From CAYRIY01 sp964424335 (GTDB taxonomy: Bacteria; Bacillota; Limnochordia; DTU080; RSA5): a stretch of 62,397 bases of DNA. The notes under the pieces were generated by a model. That model searched no databases. It saw nothing but the letters and a program-made list of their open reading frames with translations, and was not told the origin of the DNA. A program made the translations under genes and the position numbers. The stretch lies in the NCBI GenBank assembly GCA_964424335.1, contig CAYRIY010000007.1, positions 1 to 62,397 of the forward strand, read 5' to 3'. Shown here piece after piece: positions 51,483-59,680 of this stretch (positions are counted from its first letter, which is position 1; each line of letters opens with the position of its first letter).

Positions 51483-52781
51483 ATGCAAGGAAGCATGCGC
51501 CGCGCCGCAGCGCGGAGGTCGCACGTAAGCAAAGCGGTTCTCGTCATGGCGGTCGCGTGTATGGTCACCCTTTCCCTGACGGGCCTTGGCTTCGCGCAAG
51601 AGAAGATCACGCTGCACTACTTCACTTGGGCCGGGGGCTCGGCCGCGACCTACATTGCGGAAGACTTCATTCAACCGTTCCAAGAGAAGTTCCCGCACAT
51701 CGAAATCCAGTACGAGGCTGTCGGGTTCGGTGAGTTTTTCGACAAACTCCTAACGTACTACGCCGCCGGCAACCCTCCCGACCTGATGCACATGAGCGTT
51801 GCGTACGTCTACGAGTACGCTCAAATGGGGTTGCTCCAAAACCTCACGCCGTACTTTGACCGCGATCTAAACCCCAACGATTTCTTCCTGCCGCCGATGG
51901 ACGCCGTCCGATACCCCTCGATGGAGACGGGCGATCTCTACGCGATTCCGTTCGCGTTCGTCATGTCGACGCTCTTTTACAACAAAGACCTCTTTGACGC
52001 GAGGGGCGTTCCTTACATCGACGACACCTTGACATGGGAAGGGATCGGGGAGATCGGCAAGCGGTTCGTCCAGGACGCCGACGGCGACGGGACCCCGGAG
52101 ACGTGGGGCTTCTCCTCCAGACCGAGCTACGAGTTGTTGGACGCCGCTATCCACGCCTACGGCGGCCGCACGTTGAACGACGACTACACCGAAGTGCTCT
52201 ACGACCAGCCTGAAGGGATCGCCGCCACGGAGATGCTCGTCAACCTGGTCTGGGAAGACTTCGTCTCTCCGCCGTCCGGCAACGCGAACGCCATGTTCAC
52301 TCAAGGAAACTTGGCGATGAACATCACCAACATGTCCAACCTCAACGGATTTCGCGACAATGCCCACTTTGACTGGGACATCGCGCTGATGCCGATTGGT
52401 CCTGAAAAGCGCGTCACCCGCGTCTGGCCGGACAGCTTTGCTATTTCGGCCGAGAGCCCGCACAAGGAGGCGGCGTGGGAGTACGTAAAGTTCGTCATCA
52501 CCCAGACCAAAGTCGACCGGTACAGCGGGCAGCGGAAGGTGCCGATTTACAAACCGCTCGCCATGTCCCCCGAGTGGCTCGAGGAGGACCTGACGCCTAA
52601 CAAGCGCATCTTCATCGAGTCGCTCAACTACGGCGAAGCCCTCGAGTTTCGTCCCAAGTGGGGCGAGTGGGAGCCCGCCCGCTCGAGCATCTTGAACGCC
52701 GCGTTCCGGGGTGAGGTTGATACGGCCAACGCCGTCCGGCAGGCCGCGGATCGGATTCGCGCGATTCTCGGGATCATCTAG
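51483..52781 (+). CDS. Extracellular sugar-binding protein, ABC family 1 (orphan)
   Basis: A 432-residue periplasmic binding protein: signal peptide with a basic n-region (RRAAARRSHVSK) and hydrophobic core, ending LGFAQ, without a lipobox Cys; then HYFTWAGGSAATYIAEDF, NPPDLMHMSVAYVYEYA and DADGDGTPETWGF. It is strongly similar over its whole length to the binding protein at 33172-34446 (same LHYFTWA, EAVGF, PYFDRDLNP, YPSMETGDLY stretches), so the two are recent paralogues. ATG chosen because AAAGGAGG lies 10 nt upstream. Followed by a tandem repeat and a terminator; no permease genes. Confidence 0.93.
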   Translation: MQGSMRRAAARRSHVSKAVLVMAVACMVTLSLTGLGFAQEKITLHYFTWAGGSAATYIAEDFIQPFQEKFPHIEIQYEAVGFGEFFDKLLTYYAAGNPPDLMHMSVAYVYEYAQMGLLQNLTPYFDRDLNPNDFFLPPMDAVRYPSMETGDLYAIPFAFVMSTLFYNKDLFDARGVPYIDDTLTWEGIGEIGKRFVQDADGDGTPETWGFSSRPSYELLDAAIHAYGGRTLNDDYTEVLYDQPEGIAATEMLVNLVWEDFVSPPSGNANAMFTQGNLAMNITNMSNLNGFRDNAHFDWDIALMPIGPEKRVTRVWPDSFAISAESPHKEAAWEYVKFVITQTKVDRYSGQRKVPIYKPLAMSPEWLEEDLTPNKRIFIESLNYGEALEFRPKWGEWEPARSSILNAAFRGEVDTANAVRQAADRIRAILGII

Positions 52782-52830
52782 CGGAGGTTCGCCGTCCATC
52801 CCGCAAGCCTTGGGGCCGGCGGTACAAGAG

Positions 52831-52857
52831 CGATACCAAGCGATACAAGCGTGATAC
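52831..52857 (+). repeat. Three tandem GATAC repeats, about 10-nt period
   Basis: CGATAC at 52831 and 52841 and GTGATAC at 52851 lie at an exact 10-nt spacing (about one helical turn) in the 3-prime untranslated part of the binding-protein gene, before its terminator. Function unknown. Confidence 0.45.
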
Positions 52858-52861
52858 ATGG

Positions 52862-52888
52862 CGCCCGCCCGGGTCATCCAGGCGGGCG
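52862..52888 (+). terminator. Terminator-like hairpin after the binding-protein gene
   Basis: Perfect 8-bp stem CGCCCGCC/GGCGGGCG with an 11-nt loop, followed by TCTCTTGT, 80 nt after the stop at 52781. Confidence 0.7.
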
Positions 52889-53044
52889 TCTCTTGTCCCT
52901 GCCGCCAGCCTTTGGAGATGCGAGCTTACAAGGCGACGGATGTCGAGGCCGTGATGCGGGAGAAAGAGGGATGAGTTCCGGATCTTTGGGAAAAGGGCAT
53001 TGTGACCTCGTCAAAGAAACATTCCGGGAAGGGGGCGGATTAGG

Positions 53045-53953
53045 ATGCCAAACCTCCGGCGATTTGGCGTTGTAAGCGATGAAATCCATCAAGATCCGGA
53101 CGTCGCCTTTCGGGTCGCGAATGAGCTTGGCATGGGGTCGGTCGATCTCAATGCCGTTTGGAACAAGTCGATTGCCGACGTCACGGAGCTGGAAGCGCAG
53201 CGCCTCAAAGAGCTGCTGCGCCGGTATGGCCTGGACGTCACGCTCCTTGCCGGACCGGCGTTCAAGTCGTTCGTCGTGGCCGGGCACACCAAGGATTCGC
53301 TCCTCGATGACGCACAATTTCAAGAGCACATGCGTGTGCTCGAGCGGTCGATCTTGGTCGCGAAGGCGCTGAACGCTCGGTACGTGCGAGTTTTCGGCTT
53401 TCGATGGCCGCACATGCAAGGGCTCGGCAATCCGTCCCCCAGGCGCCCGCACGGAGGAGAGATTTCCGGCGATGAGCTGGACCTCATCGTTTGCGGTTTG
53501 CGGGCGGCGTGTGCGTTGGCGGAGCGCCACGACGTCGTCCTGGGAATCGAGAACGTCCGCTCCTGCTACGCCAACTCCGGGCGAAACACCGGGTTGATCG
53601 TCGATGCCGTGGCAAGCGATCGCCTCAAGGTCGTCTGGGATCCGGGCAACGCCTTTGTGAGCGGGGAAGAGCCGCCCTATCCCGGCGGGTACGAGGCTGT
53701 GAAAAAAGAAACTGTGCACGTGCACGCTAAGGACGCCCGAGTCGTCGACGCAAGCTCAGGCCTTACTGCGTGGGAGTGCATCGATGAGGGCGAAGTGGGC
53801 TGGGCGGAGCAACTCGCTCGGCTCGCACGCGAATATGAAGGGCCGATCGCACTTGAGACCCATTGGCGGCCTGCGGACGCCGCGCCGGAGGCAGCCTCCC
53901 GGGCCTCGTTTGCGGCCCTTGTCCGACTTTGGTCCGAAGTGGGCGGAGATTGA
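53045..53953 (+). CDS. Sugar phosphate isomerase/epimerase family protein (AP-endonuclease 2 fold)
   Basis: A 302-residue TIM-barrel protein of the xylose-isomerase-like superfamily. Metal-binding residues typical of the family are visible: Glu in LGIENVRSC (about 173), Asp/His pair in VVWDPGNAF (about 198), HVHAKDA (about 226) and Glu in ALETHW near 273. The exact reaction (for example epimerisation of a keto sugar or inosose dehydration) cannot be determined. ATG behind GGGAAGGGGGCG. It precedes a small gene and an enolase-superfamily gene. Confidence 0.87.
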   Translation: MPNLRRFGVVSDEIHQDPDVAFRVANELGMGSVDLNAVWNKSIADVTELEAQRLKELLRRYGLDVTLLAGPAFKSFVVAGHTKDSLLDDAQFQEHMRVLERSILVAKALNARYVRVFGFRWPHMQGLGNPSPRRPHGGEISGDELDLIVCGLRAACALAERHDVVLGIENVRSCYANSGRNTGLIVDAVASDRLKVVWDPGNAFVSGEEPPYPGGYEAVKKETVHVHAKDARVVDASSGLTAWECIDEGEVGWAEQLARLAREYEGPIALETHWRPADAAPEAASRASFAALVRLWSEVGGD

Positions 53954-53990
53954 TCCTAAGCACGCTTTGGCCGGTGGGGGTGATGGACGC

Positions 53991-54131
53991 TTGTTTGAAG
54001 CTGGAGGGGTAACCGAAGCGATCAAGGTGGGCACATGGGTACGACCCGTGGTCACCTATTCGATCTTTGTTGTCTTGGCGATACTCGGCCTCACCATATA
54101 CCTGACGAGGCACAAGCGGGAGCAGCATTAG
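53991..54131 (+). CDS. Small membrane protein with one helix
   Basis: A candidate gene for about 46 residues (34 if GTG 54027 is the start): a hydrophobic helix (VTYSIFVVLAILGLTIYL) and a short basic C-terminal tail (TRHKREQH). TTG 53991 is preceded by a GGTGGGGGTGAT stretch at reasonable spacing. The case for a real gene is the single-span topology with charged end and a terminator that begins at the stop codon. The family is unknown. Confidence 0.45.
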   Translation: MFEAGGVTEAIKVGTWVRPVVTYSIFVVLAILGLTIYLTRHKREQH

Positions 54132-54160
54132 CGATGGATCGGTTCCATCGCTTTCTTTTC
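54130..54160 (+). terminator. Intrinsic terminator
   Basis: Perfect 9-bp stem AGCGATGGA/TCCATCGCT, 5-nt loop, followed by TTCTTTTC, beginning within the stop codon of the small membrane protein gene. It ends the operon that begins at 53045. Confidence 0.8.
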
Positions 54161-54183
54161 GGCAAAAGGGGGCGGACCGCCAC

Positions 54184-55338
54184 GTGAGCAGGATCGTACA
54201 AGTCGACGTAGGTCGGTACGACTACGATGTGGCAGGCGAGTTCAAGTTTTTGAAGCCTGATCCGGACGGCCGCGTCCGCAGGCACTCGATCCTCGTGCGC
54301 CTGGTCGACGAAGACGGGTGCGAGGGTTGGGGCCAGGCGGTGCCTGTGCCGACTTGGACGTACGAAACGGTTCAGACGGTGGAGTCCACCCTCGTCCACC
54401 ACCTTGCGCCGGTGTTGATCGGCCTTGACCCGGAGCGCATCGACGAGGTACATGCCGCGATGAATCTCGCGATTCGCCCGGCGTTCTCCGTGGGGCAACC
54501 GCTTTGCAAGGCGGCGGTGGACCTCGCATGCCATGACCTGGTCGGAAAGCGCCGGGGCGTTCCGGTTTGGCGGCTCTTGCACGATGCGGACGGTTCACCG
54601 GGTGAGCCGCTGAGGGAGCTTACCATTAGCTGGACCGTTGCATCTCCTGATCTCGATGCGGCCATGGCGCAGCTCGAAGAGGGCAAAGCTCGAGGTTACA
54701 CGCACTTTAACATCAAAGTTGGGCGGCCCCAGAGTGTGGCGTACGACTTAAGGCTCGCCCAAGCCGTCCGAGAGGCGGCGCCGGACGGTTTTTTATGGGC
54801 CGACGCCAACTGCGGCTACCTCCCGGATGAGGCCCTTGACGCCGTGCCCAAGCTAAAGGATGCGGGCGTCGACGTGCTCGAGTCCCCGCTGCCGCCCAAT
54901 CGCATCAGGGCGTACCAGGAATTGAAGTCAAGAAGCCCCTTGCCCATCTTGATGGACGAGGGGGTGCTCTCGCCGGTCGAGGCAGAGGAGTTCATCGAGC
55001 TTGGCATGTGCGATGGCTTCGCGCTCAAACCCGCTCGCAACGCCGGAGTCTGGCCATCGCTCGGGATCGTGCAAAAGGCCCGGGCGGCCGGTTTGACACT
55101 GCTCGGGTCCGGGCTCACCGACCCCGACTTTTCGCTTGCGGCCGCACTCCACGTGTACGCTTGGGCGGGCATTCGACGCCCTTGCGCGCTCAATGGCCCT
55201 CAGTTTCTGGTCGACGGAGCGGCATCCGGGCGGTTTGCGCCTCGGGAAGGCCGCATTGTCGTTCCAGACGAGCCTGGCCTTGGCGTGGCGATCCGGCCGG
55301 AGTACAGGGATGCGGTGCGGCCGGTGGCCAAGCGTTAG
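54184..55338 (+). CDS. Enolase-superfamily enzyme, muconate-lactonising/racemase type
   Basis: A 384-residue enzyme of the MLE/MR-type TIM-barrel family: capping domain (about 1-130), then the barrel with Lys in FNIKVG (about 175-180), metal ligands in ADANCGY (about 207), LESPLPP (about 232) and MDEGVLS (about 258), and a second Lys in ALKPARNAG near 281. This Lys/Lys arrangement is that of muconate-lactonising, o-succinylbenzoate or racemase enzymes, unlike the His-containing copy at 39800. GTG start with GGGGGCGG upstream. The substrate is unknown. Confidence 0.87.
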   Translation: MSRIVQVDVGRYDYDVAGEFKFLKPDPDGRVRRHSILVRLVDEDGCEGWGQAVPVPTWTYETVQTVESTLVHHLAPVLIGLDPERIDEVHAAMNLAIRPAFSVGQPLCKAAVDLACHDLVGKRRGVPVWRLLHDADGSPGEPLRELTISWTVASPDLDAAMAQLEEGKARGYTHFNIKVGRPQSVAYDLRLAQAVREAAPDGFLWADANCGYLPDEALDAVPKLKDAGVDVLESPLPPNRIRAYQELKSRSPLPILMDEGVLSPVEAEEFIELGMCDGFALKPARNAGVWPSLGIVQKARAAGLTLLGSGLTDPDFSLAAALHVYAWAGIRRPCALNGPQFLVDGAASGRFAPREGRIVVPDEPGLGVAIRPEYRDAVRPVAKR

Positions 55339-55378
55339 GTCGAGCTGGTTCAACAGCTTTTTACGATCCAAAGCTTTT

Positions 55379-55711
55379 TTAAGATCCGAGCGGAGGCGAG
55401 AAGCTCGTCGGCCGCAGTATCTTATTGCGAATGCCCTGGACGAGTGGGCCGTCTTTCTCGGTCTCGGCCCGGGCCGCAAGCCATTCCGGGTCGGAGGCAA
55501 ACGCTCCCCAGGCCTGCTGCCGGTGGGCAAGGTCTCGCCATGCGATCATGTAATAGAGGGTGCTGGTGTTGCCGCCGATTTCCGATTCCCAATAACCTAC
55601 AATCTTGATGCCGTGCTTTTCAAAGAACTTGCAGGTGATATTTTCAAATCGACTTTTGAGCGCCGGCATCTTGCCGGGCACGACGTCGTACTCGCGCCAT
55701 TCGTAAATCAT
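55379..55711 (-). CDS. NIPSNAP family protein
   Basis: A 110-residue ferredoxin-like (dimeric alpha/beta barrel) protein with the family start IYEWREYDVVPGKM, VGYWESEIGG, and a YYMIAWRDLAHR stretch. The function in bacteria is not known; it often lies near sugar or aromatic catabolism genes. Lone gene on the minus strand, 41 nt from the convergent enolase-superfamily gene; the GGAGGC site precedes the ATG at 55711. Confidence 0.88.
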   Translation of the reverse strand: MIYEWREYDVVPGKMPALKSRFENITCKFFEKHGIKIVGYWESEIGGNTSTLYYMIAWRDLAHRQQAWGAFASDPEWLAARAETEKDGPLVQGIRNKILRPTSFSPPLGS

Positions 55712-55860
55712 GATCTTGCCTCCTCACGATGGGATTTCGCGTCCGGATCAAAAGTGTTCGGCTCCGCATTGTCCAAGCCTACCCACTTAGCATATCATGG
55801 AAGACGCATGCATGTTTTGAGAATCGGACATTGGGATTAAAGCGTAGGGACGATTGTGAG

Positions 55861-56616
55861 ATGAAACGAAGCCCCGTGCAGGCGATCGATCGGGCGTTTG
55901 CCGCGCTCGAGCTGCTGGCCAAGTTCCCCGAAGGGCTAAAGGCAGCAGAGATCGCAGACCGCCTCGACCTCAACCAGACAACGGTCCACGGAATATTAAA
56001 GTCGCTGTCCAATTGGGACGCGGTCCAGCAAGATCCACGCACCGGCCTATACAAGATCGGCGTGGGCATTTATAACCTCGCTCAAACCTACAGCTTTGAA
56101 GCGGAGCTCAGGGACAAGGCAAGGCCTCTTCTCAGCCGGCTTTCAAGGGAGTTTAAAGAGACTGTAAACCTTGGGATCTTGCGCAATTATGAGGTGGTTA
56201 CCCTCGTTGAAGTGGTGCCCGAGCGCAGCCTTACCGCCCGGGAGATTCACGGAGCGGGAGCGCCGCCGCACACGCAAGCGCGAGGCAAGGTGCTCCTCGC
56301 GTTTGGCGGCGCCGGTCGGTTGAAGGGGTTTCGATCGCGCTTTCCCGAGCTTAAAGGGTACGACGGCGCGCCTTTTGACTATGCGGCCTTTGAAGAAGAG
56401 CTGAGCCAGGTTCGCAAGCAAGGGTATGCGGACTATAGATCCAACCGCGATGTCCTCTCCTTTGCGGTGCCTGTCTTTTACGGCGCCGGCGAGGCGGTTG
56501 CTGCGATCGGCCTCGTGGTGCCGACCATACGGCTGCCCGACCACGATCAAGCCTCCATGATACGGCGGATGCGCGAGACGGCGGAAGAGATTCGGCTTCG
56601 GCTCGAGCAACCGTGA
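55861..56616 (+). CDS. IclR-family transcriptional regulator
   Basis: A 251-residue regulator: N-terminal winged HTH (AIDRAFAALELLAKFPEGLKAAEIADRL-type, about 7-75; LNQTTVHGILKSL) and an IclR effector domain (about 80-250; TVNLGILRNYEVVTL, GAPPHTQARGKVLLAF, SFAVPVFYGAGEAVAAIGLVVP). IclR proteins usually bind small organic or sugar acids and control nearby catabolic genes. I choose the ATG at 55861; the upstream open frame from 55729 has no ribosome site and crosses the NIPSNAP gene's upstream region. The terminator at 56657-56703 follows. Confidence 0.92.
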   Translation: MKRSPVQAIDRAFAALELLAKFPEGLKAAEIADRLDLNQTTVHGILKSLSNWDAVQQDPRTGLYKIGVGIYNLAQTYSFEAELRDKARPLLSRLSREFKETVNLGILRNYEVVTLVEVVPERSLTAREIHGAGAPPHTQARGKVLLAFGGAGRLKGFRSRFPELKGYDGAPFDYAAFEEELSQVRKQGYADYRSNRDVLSFAVPVFYGAGEAVAAIGLVVPTIRLPDHDQASMIRRMRETAEEIRLRLEQP

Positions 56617-56656
56617 GGAAACTTGAGCATTCAAGTATGCGTGCATCATGTGCAAC

Positions 56657-56703
56657 AAAAAACGCCTGCGATCCGAGGATGCCTCGGACCTCAGGCGTTT
56701 TTT
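56657..56703. terminator. Bidirectional intrinsic terminator
   Basis: A long hairpin: outer stem AAAAAACGCCTG/CAGGCGTTTTTT, inner stem TCCGAGG/CCTCGGA. T-runs at both ends make it work for the IclR gene (plus) and the binding-protein gene (minus), which converge here. Confidence 0.9.
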
Positions 56704-56725
56704 CACGTTTTCCGGGTGTTTGAAC

Positions 56726-58030
56726 TTAGTACGAAAAGATGTCCGGATGATCCCGGAGCGCGATGTTGATCTTAGTTACGAGATCCTCGATGATGTGCGA
56801 CACGGGCTGGTCGGCTCGCGTGATGGCGCCCGTATTGCCGAGCGGCGTATTGCCGCCAAACCCAAGCTCGGGAACGTACTCAGCGAGGAGCTGGCGCTCG
56901 GTGTCGATGACGGCGTACTGCATGGCATCGAGGAAGACTTCTCGATTTTGAAACGCCTGCGGATGGAGCGGCGGTTGGAAGCTGTTCGGGTCAAAGTTGT
57001 CGATCATAAACTCCCGGATGCTGTCAAAGCGCGTCCCGCCGAGCCCCTCTTCGAGGTAACGGATTTGCCCTTCCTTGGAGGCGAGGTGACGCACGAGCTC
57101 CCAAGCAGCGTTTGGATCCTTTGACCAGCTTGGGATCGACCAAGCGCCGACGGCGCCGCGGGTGACTCGATCCCCGGAAGGTCCTACGGGCACCTGGGCA
57201 ATGTCCCAGCGCAGGGTCCCGTCGTGGCGCTCCAAAGCTGGGTGCTCAAACAGCATCGAGGCTTGCCCGTTCGTCCATGTCGCCATGTTTGCCGTCGCGA
57301 CGCCGTGTTCGACGTAAAGGTCCCGCAAAAACTGAAGGGCGTCGTGCGCCCGCGGGTCCGTAAACCCGGAGGCCGTGCGATCAGGGGTGAGGAGCTGGGC
57401 GCCCCATGCTCTCCAGATGTACTCGTGCAGTCGCAAGGGGATCACGCCCCACTGCGTGACGGCGCCGTCGGCGTTGATCCGCGTCAGTCGCTTGGCCGCA
57501 TCGAGAAATTCATGCTCGTATCGCCAGGTCTCGTCGGGGAAGGCGAGCCCCGCCTCTTCGAAGTGGTCGATGTTGTAGTTGAGCACCGTGAACGACCAGC
57601 GGAAAGGCAGCGCCGTGATGCGGCCGTCCGGCCCGGTAAAGAACTCGAGCGCGCCGGGGGCGAACATGTTGAAGTCCACCAGCGGATCGCGCTCAACGAA
57701 GGGGCGCAGGTCGAGCCAGGCGCCTAGCCGGTCAAACTGGTGGTGCATGCTCTGGTGGTTCCAGACCACGTCGGCGGGAAGGTCGGTCGCTCGGTAGAGC
57801 AAGAGCTGTTCGATGACGCCTTGGACGCCGCCGGGATACTGGATCTCGACGTCTTGCCCCGAGACTTCGGAGGCCCAACTGACGATGCGACGCTCTTTCT
57901 CGGCGTCCATTCCGCCCCAGGGGGTCATGTACACCAAGGCCTCCTGAGCGCTCACGGAGCTGAGAGAAAAGAGCAGGAGAGAAAACGCGAAAAGCCAGTG
58001 AAGATTGGCGACTTTTAGACGTTGTGGCAT
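56726..58030 (-). CDS. Extracellular solute-binding protein, ABC family 1 (orphan)
   Basis: A 434-residue periplasmic binding protein: signal peptide (about 1-29) ending SSVSAQ without a lipobox, then YMTPWGGMDAEKERRIVSWASE, QLLLYRATDLPADVVW, LPFRWSFTVLNYNIDHFEEA and WDIAQVPVGPSGDRVTRGA. It is more distant from the other binding proteins in the window than the 33172/51483 pair. The ATG at 58030 has AAAGGAG 8 nt upstream. It is followed (on its strand) by the bidirectional terminator and preceded by repeat R4; no permease genes. Confidence 0.9.
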   Translation of the reverse strand: MPQRLKVANLHWLFAFSLLLFSLSSVSAQEALVYMTPWGGMDAEKERRIVSWASEVSGQDVEIQYPGGVQGVIEQLLLYRATDLPADVVWNHQSMHHQFDRLGAWLDLRPFVERDPLVDFNMFAPGALEFFTGPDGRITALPFRWSFTVLNYNIDHFEEAGLAFPDETWRYEHEFLDAAKRLTRINADGAVTQWGVIPLRLHEYIWRAWGAQLLTPDRTASGFTDPRAHDALQFLRDLYVEHGVATANMATWTNGQASMLFEHPALERHDGTLRWDIAQVPVGPSGDRVTRGAVGAWSIPSWSKDPNAAWELVRHLASKEGQIRYLEEGLGGTRFDSIREFMIDNFDPNSFQPPLHPQAFQNREVFLDAMQYAVIDTERQLLAEYVPELGFGGNTPLGNTGAITRADQPVSHIIEDLVTKINIALRDHPDIFSY

Positions 58031-58150
58031 GGAAGTGCTCCTTTCGTTTGCGATCGGTTTCATACTTGGCATTTGCTGGAATAGAGAGACGAGGATCGAT
58101 GTGATCGACCACCACCTTTTGAGCGCTGCCCGGATTTGCATTTGCTCGCG

Positions 58151-58180
58151 GCTTGGCCGGGCTGACCTGGTCGGGCGGCT
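58151..58180 (+). repeat. Dispersed hairpin repeat, copy R4
   Basis: GCTTGGCCGGGCTGACC, one more T, then GGTCGGGCGGC closely matches the inner half of copy R1 (18991-19020) and can fold as a hairpin. It lies between two minus-strand genes and slightly overlaps the end of the FAD oxidoreductase gene. Confidence 0.6.
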
Positions 58181-59495
58181 ACGCGGGCGACTCCTCGGCG
58201 CCGGGCTGCGGCACGATGGCGCCGTGCTCGGCGAGCACGCGCCGGAGCTCGCTCAGGTCCACGTCACGCACCGATTGCTGTCCTTGCGCGGCGATGGCAG
58301 CGGCCGCGCCGGCGGCTTGGCCTGTTGCCATACAGCTTGCTTGGACGCGATATGCCGAACTCGCCTCGAGGTCTCCGGAGATGCACCGCCCTGCGACGAG
58401 CAAATGGTCGCTCCCCTTGGGAATAAGCGCCCTGTATGGAATTGTCGGCACCACGCCCGGGGCGAGCGGCCGGGTGTCGATAGCGCCCTTTACGTGGACA
58501 TCGATCGGGTAAAAGCTGTAACAGACGGCGTCGGGCCACAAATAGCCCGTGCGGTAATGGTCGACCGTGATCTGCGTCTCCCCAACGATGCGCCGGGTAT
58601 CTCGCACGCCGCATTCATTCGCGATGAAGGAGACTTGGATGTTTTCGCACCCGGGAACGGTGCGAAGGAAATTGTAGATGCGCGAAAGCGCCTGTCTCGC
58701 TCGCAGCTCTGCTTCGGTCCGGCCCGCGGACGTCGTCCCGTCGATATCGACGACGTGCATGGCGTTGGCGGTGTTGCCCCGCAACTCGCTCCAGAGGGGA
58801 GGGCGGCCGTTTCGAAAGTCCGTGGGGAGAAGGCGGCCCTCTCGCACCGCCTCATCGCCGAGGCGCTGGAGCGCATCTTTGTCGATCGCATCGATGTCGT
58901 ACCCTGTAAGCTGGTAGGCGAGCGTGCCGGGTTGCAGGGCGTCGCTCGATTGGAGCGGGTAATCCATGAGGTGCGCCACGTTGGCATCGCCGGTCGCATC
59001 GACGATTTTTTTGGTCAATATTGCGCCTAGGCCGGTCTTGCCCGCGACGACGAGGGCGAGCTTGTCATCGTGCTCCTGGACGAAGGCCGGCATCTCGTGC
59101 AAGCGAATCGACACACCCGCCTCGGAGCAAAGCTCGTCAATGGCCGAGGCGTACACGAATCGATTGACGCGGACCTGGTGCATCCAGTGGCGGGAAGGAA
59201 CCGTGGAGAAGTCCGGAAGCGTGGCTCCGCCTCGGGCCACCGTGCGCTCGATCAGCTCCCAGCCGATTCCCTTGATCACCTGCTTGCCCCATGCGTGAAA
59301 AAGACCAGGAAAGTTGACGGAAGCCACGACGGTCGTTCCGCCGAGGATGCCGTTCTTTTCGATCAGCGCAGTGCGGGCTCCCAAACGTGCGGCTTGAATA
59401 GCGGCGGTGCAACCCGCCGGGCCGCCTCCCACGACGACCACGTCACACTGGTCCAAAATGGGAATGCGGCGTGTTACATCAACAAAATTCCCCAT
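58179..59495 (-). CDS. FAD-dependent oxidoreductase
   Basis: A 438-residue flavoprotein of the FAD_oxidored/NAD(P)-binding group: VVVGGGPAG (about 20-28) and the adenine-ribose Glu46 (ALIEKNG), an ATGDANVAHL motif (about 168) and the C-terminal LLVAGRCISGD (about 380-390) characteristic of the family. Such proteins often lie in sugar or polyol catabolic clusters and oxidise C-H or C-OH groups; the substrate is unknown. The ATG at 59495 is preceded by GGGGAGC; GTG 59507 is possible. Promoter with a TATAAT box upstream. Part of the minus-strand block with the AraC-type gene. Confidence 0.88.
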   Translation of the reverse strand: MGNFVDVTRRIPILDQCDVVVVGGGPAGCTAAIQAARLGARTALIEKNGILGGTTVVASVNFPGLFHAWGKQVIKGIGWELIERTVARGGATLPDFSTVPSRHWMHQVRVNRFVYASAIDELCSEAGVSIRLHEMPAFVQEHDDKLALVVAGKTGLGAILTKKIVDATGDANVAHLMDYPLQSSDALQPGTLAYQLTGYDIDAIDKDALQRLGDEAVREGRLLPTDFRNGRPPLWSELRGNTANAMHVVDIDGTTSAGRTEAELRARQALSRIYNFLRTVPGCENIQVSFIANECGVRDTRRIVGETQITVDHYRTGYLWPDAVCYSFYPIDVHVKGAIDTRPLAPGVVPTIPYRALIPKGSDHLLVAGRCISGDLEASSAYRVQASCMATGQAAGAAAAIAAQGQQSVRDVDLSELRRVLAEHGAIVPQPGAEESPA

Positions 59496-59528
59496 AGAGC
59501 TCCCCACGTTTCCTAGGTTTTACTCTAC

Positions 59529-59553
59529 ATTATAGAAATGACATTGATATTGT
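59529..59553 (-). promoter_or_regulatory. Promoter of the FAD oxidoreductase gene
   Basis: A consensus TATAAT (-10, 59534-59529 on the minus strand) lies 33 nt before the ATG at 59495. Upstream CTGACT is a partial -35 at 19 nt spacing. Short CTACA/TGTAG repeats flank the -10 region and might be an operator, perhaps for the neighbouring AraC-type regulator. Confidence 0.5.
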
Positions 59554-59680
59554 AGTCAGATTAGCACTTCGGGGCGCGAGAGTCAAAGGGTTTTGGGGAG
59601 TTATGACAGACGGAAATTCTAAGCATATGTACTGCGACATCGATGCGGACTTGGGCTGACCTCCAGCCCACGCTGCAGAT

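Noticed and set aside
52831..52857. Possible CRISPR-like array
   Set aside because: Units are only about 6 nt long, three in number, with 4-nt spacing; there are no spacers or cas genes.
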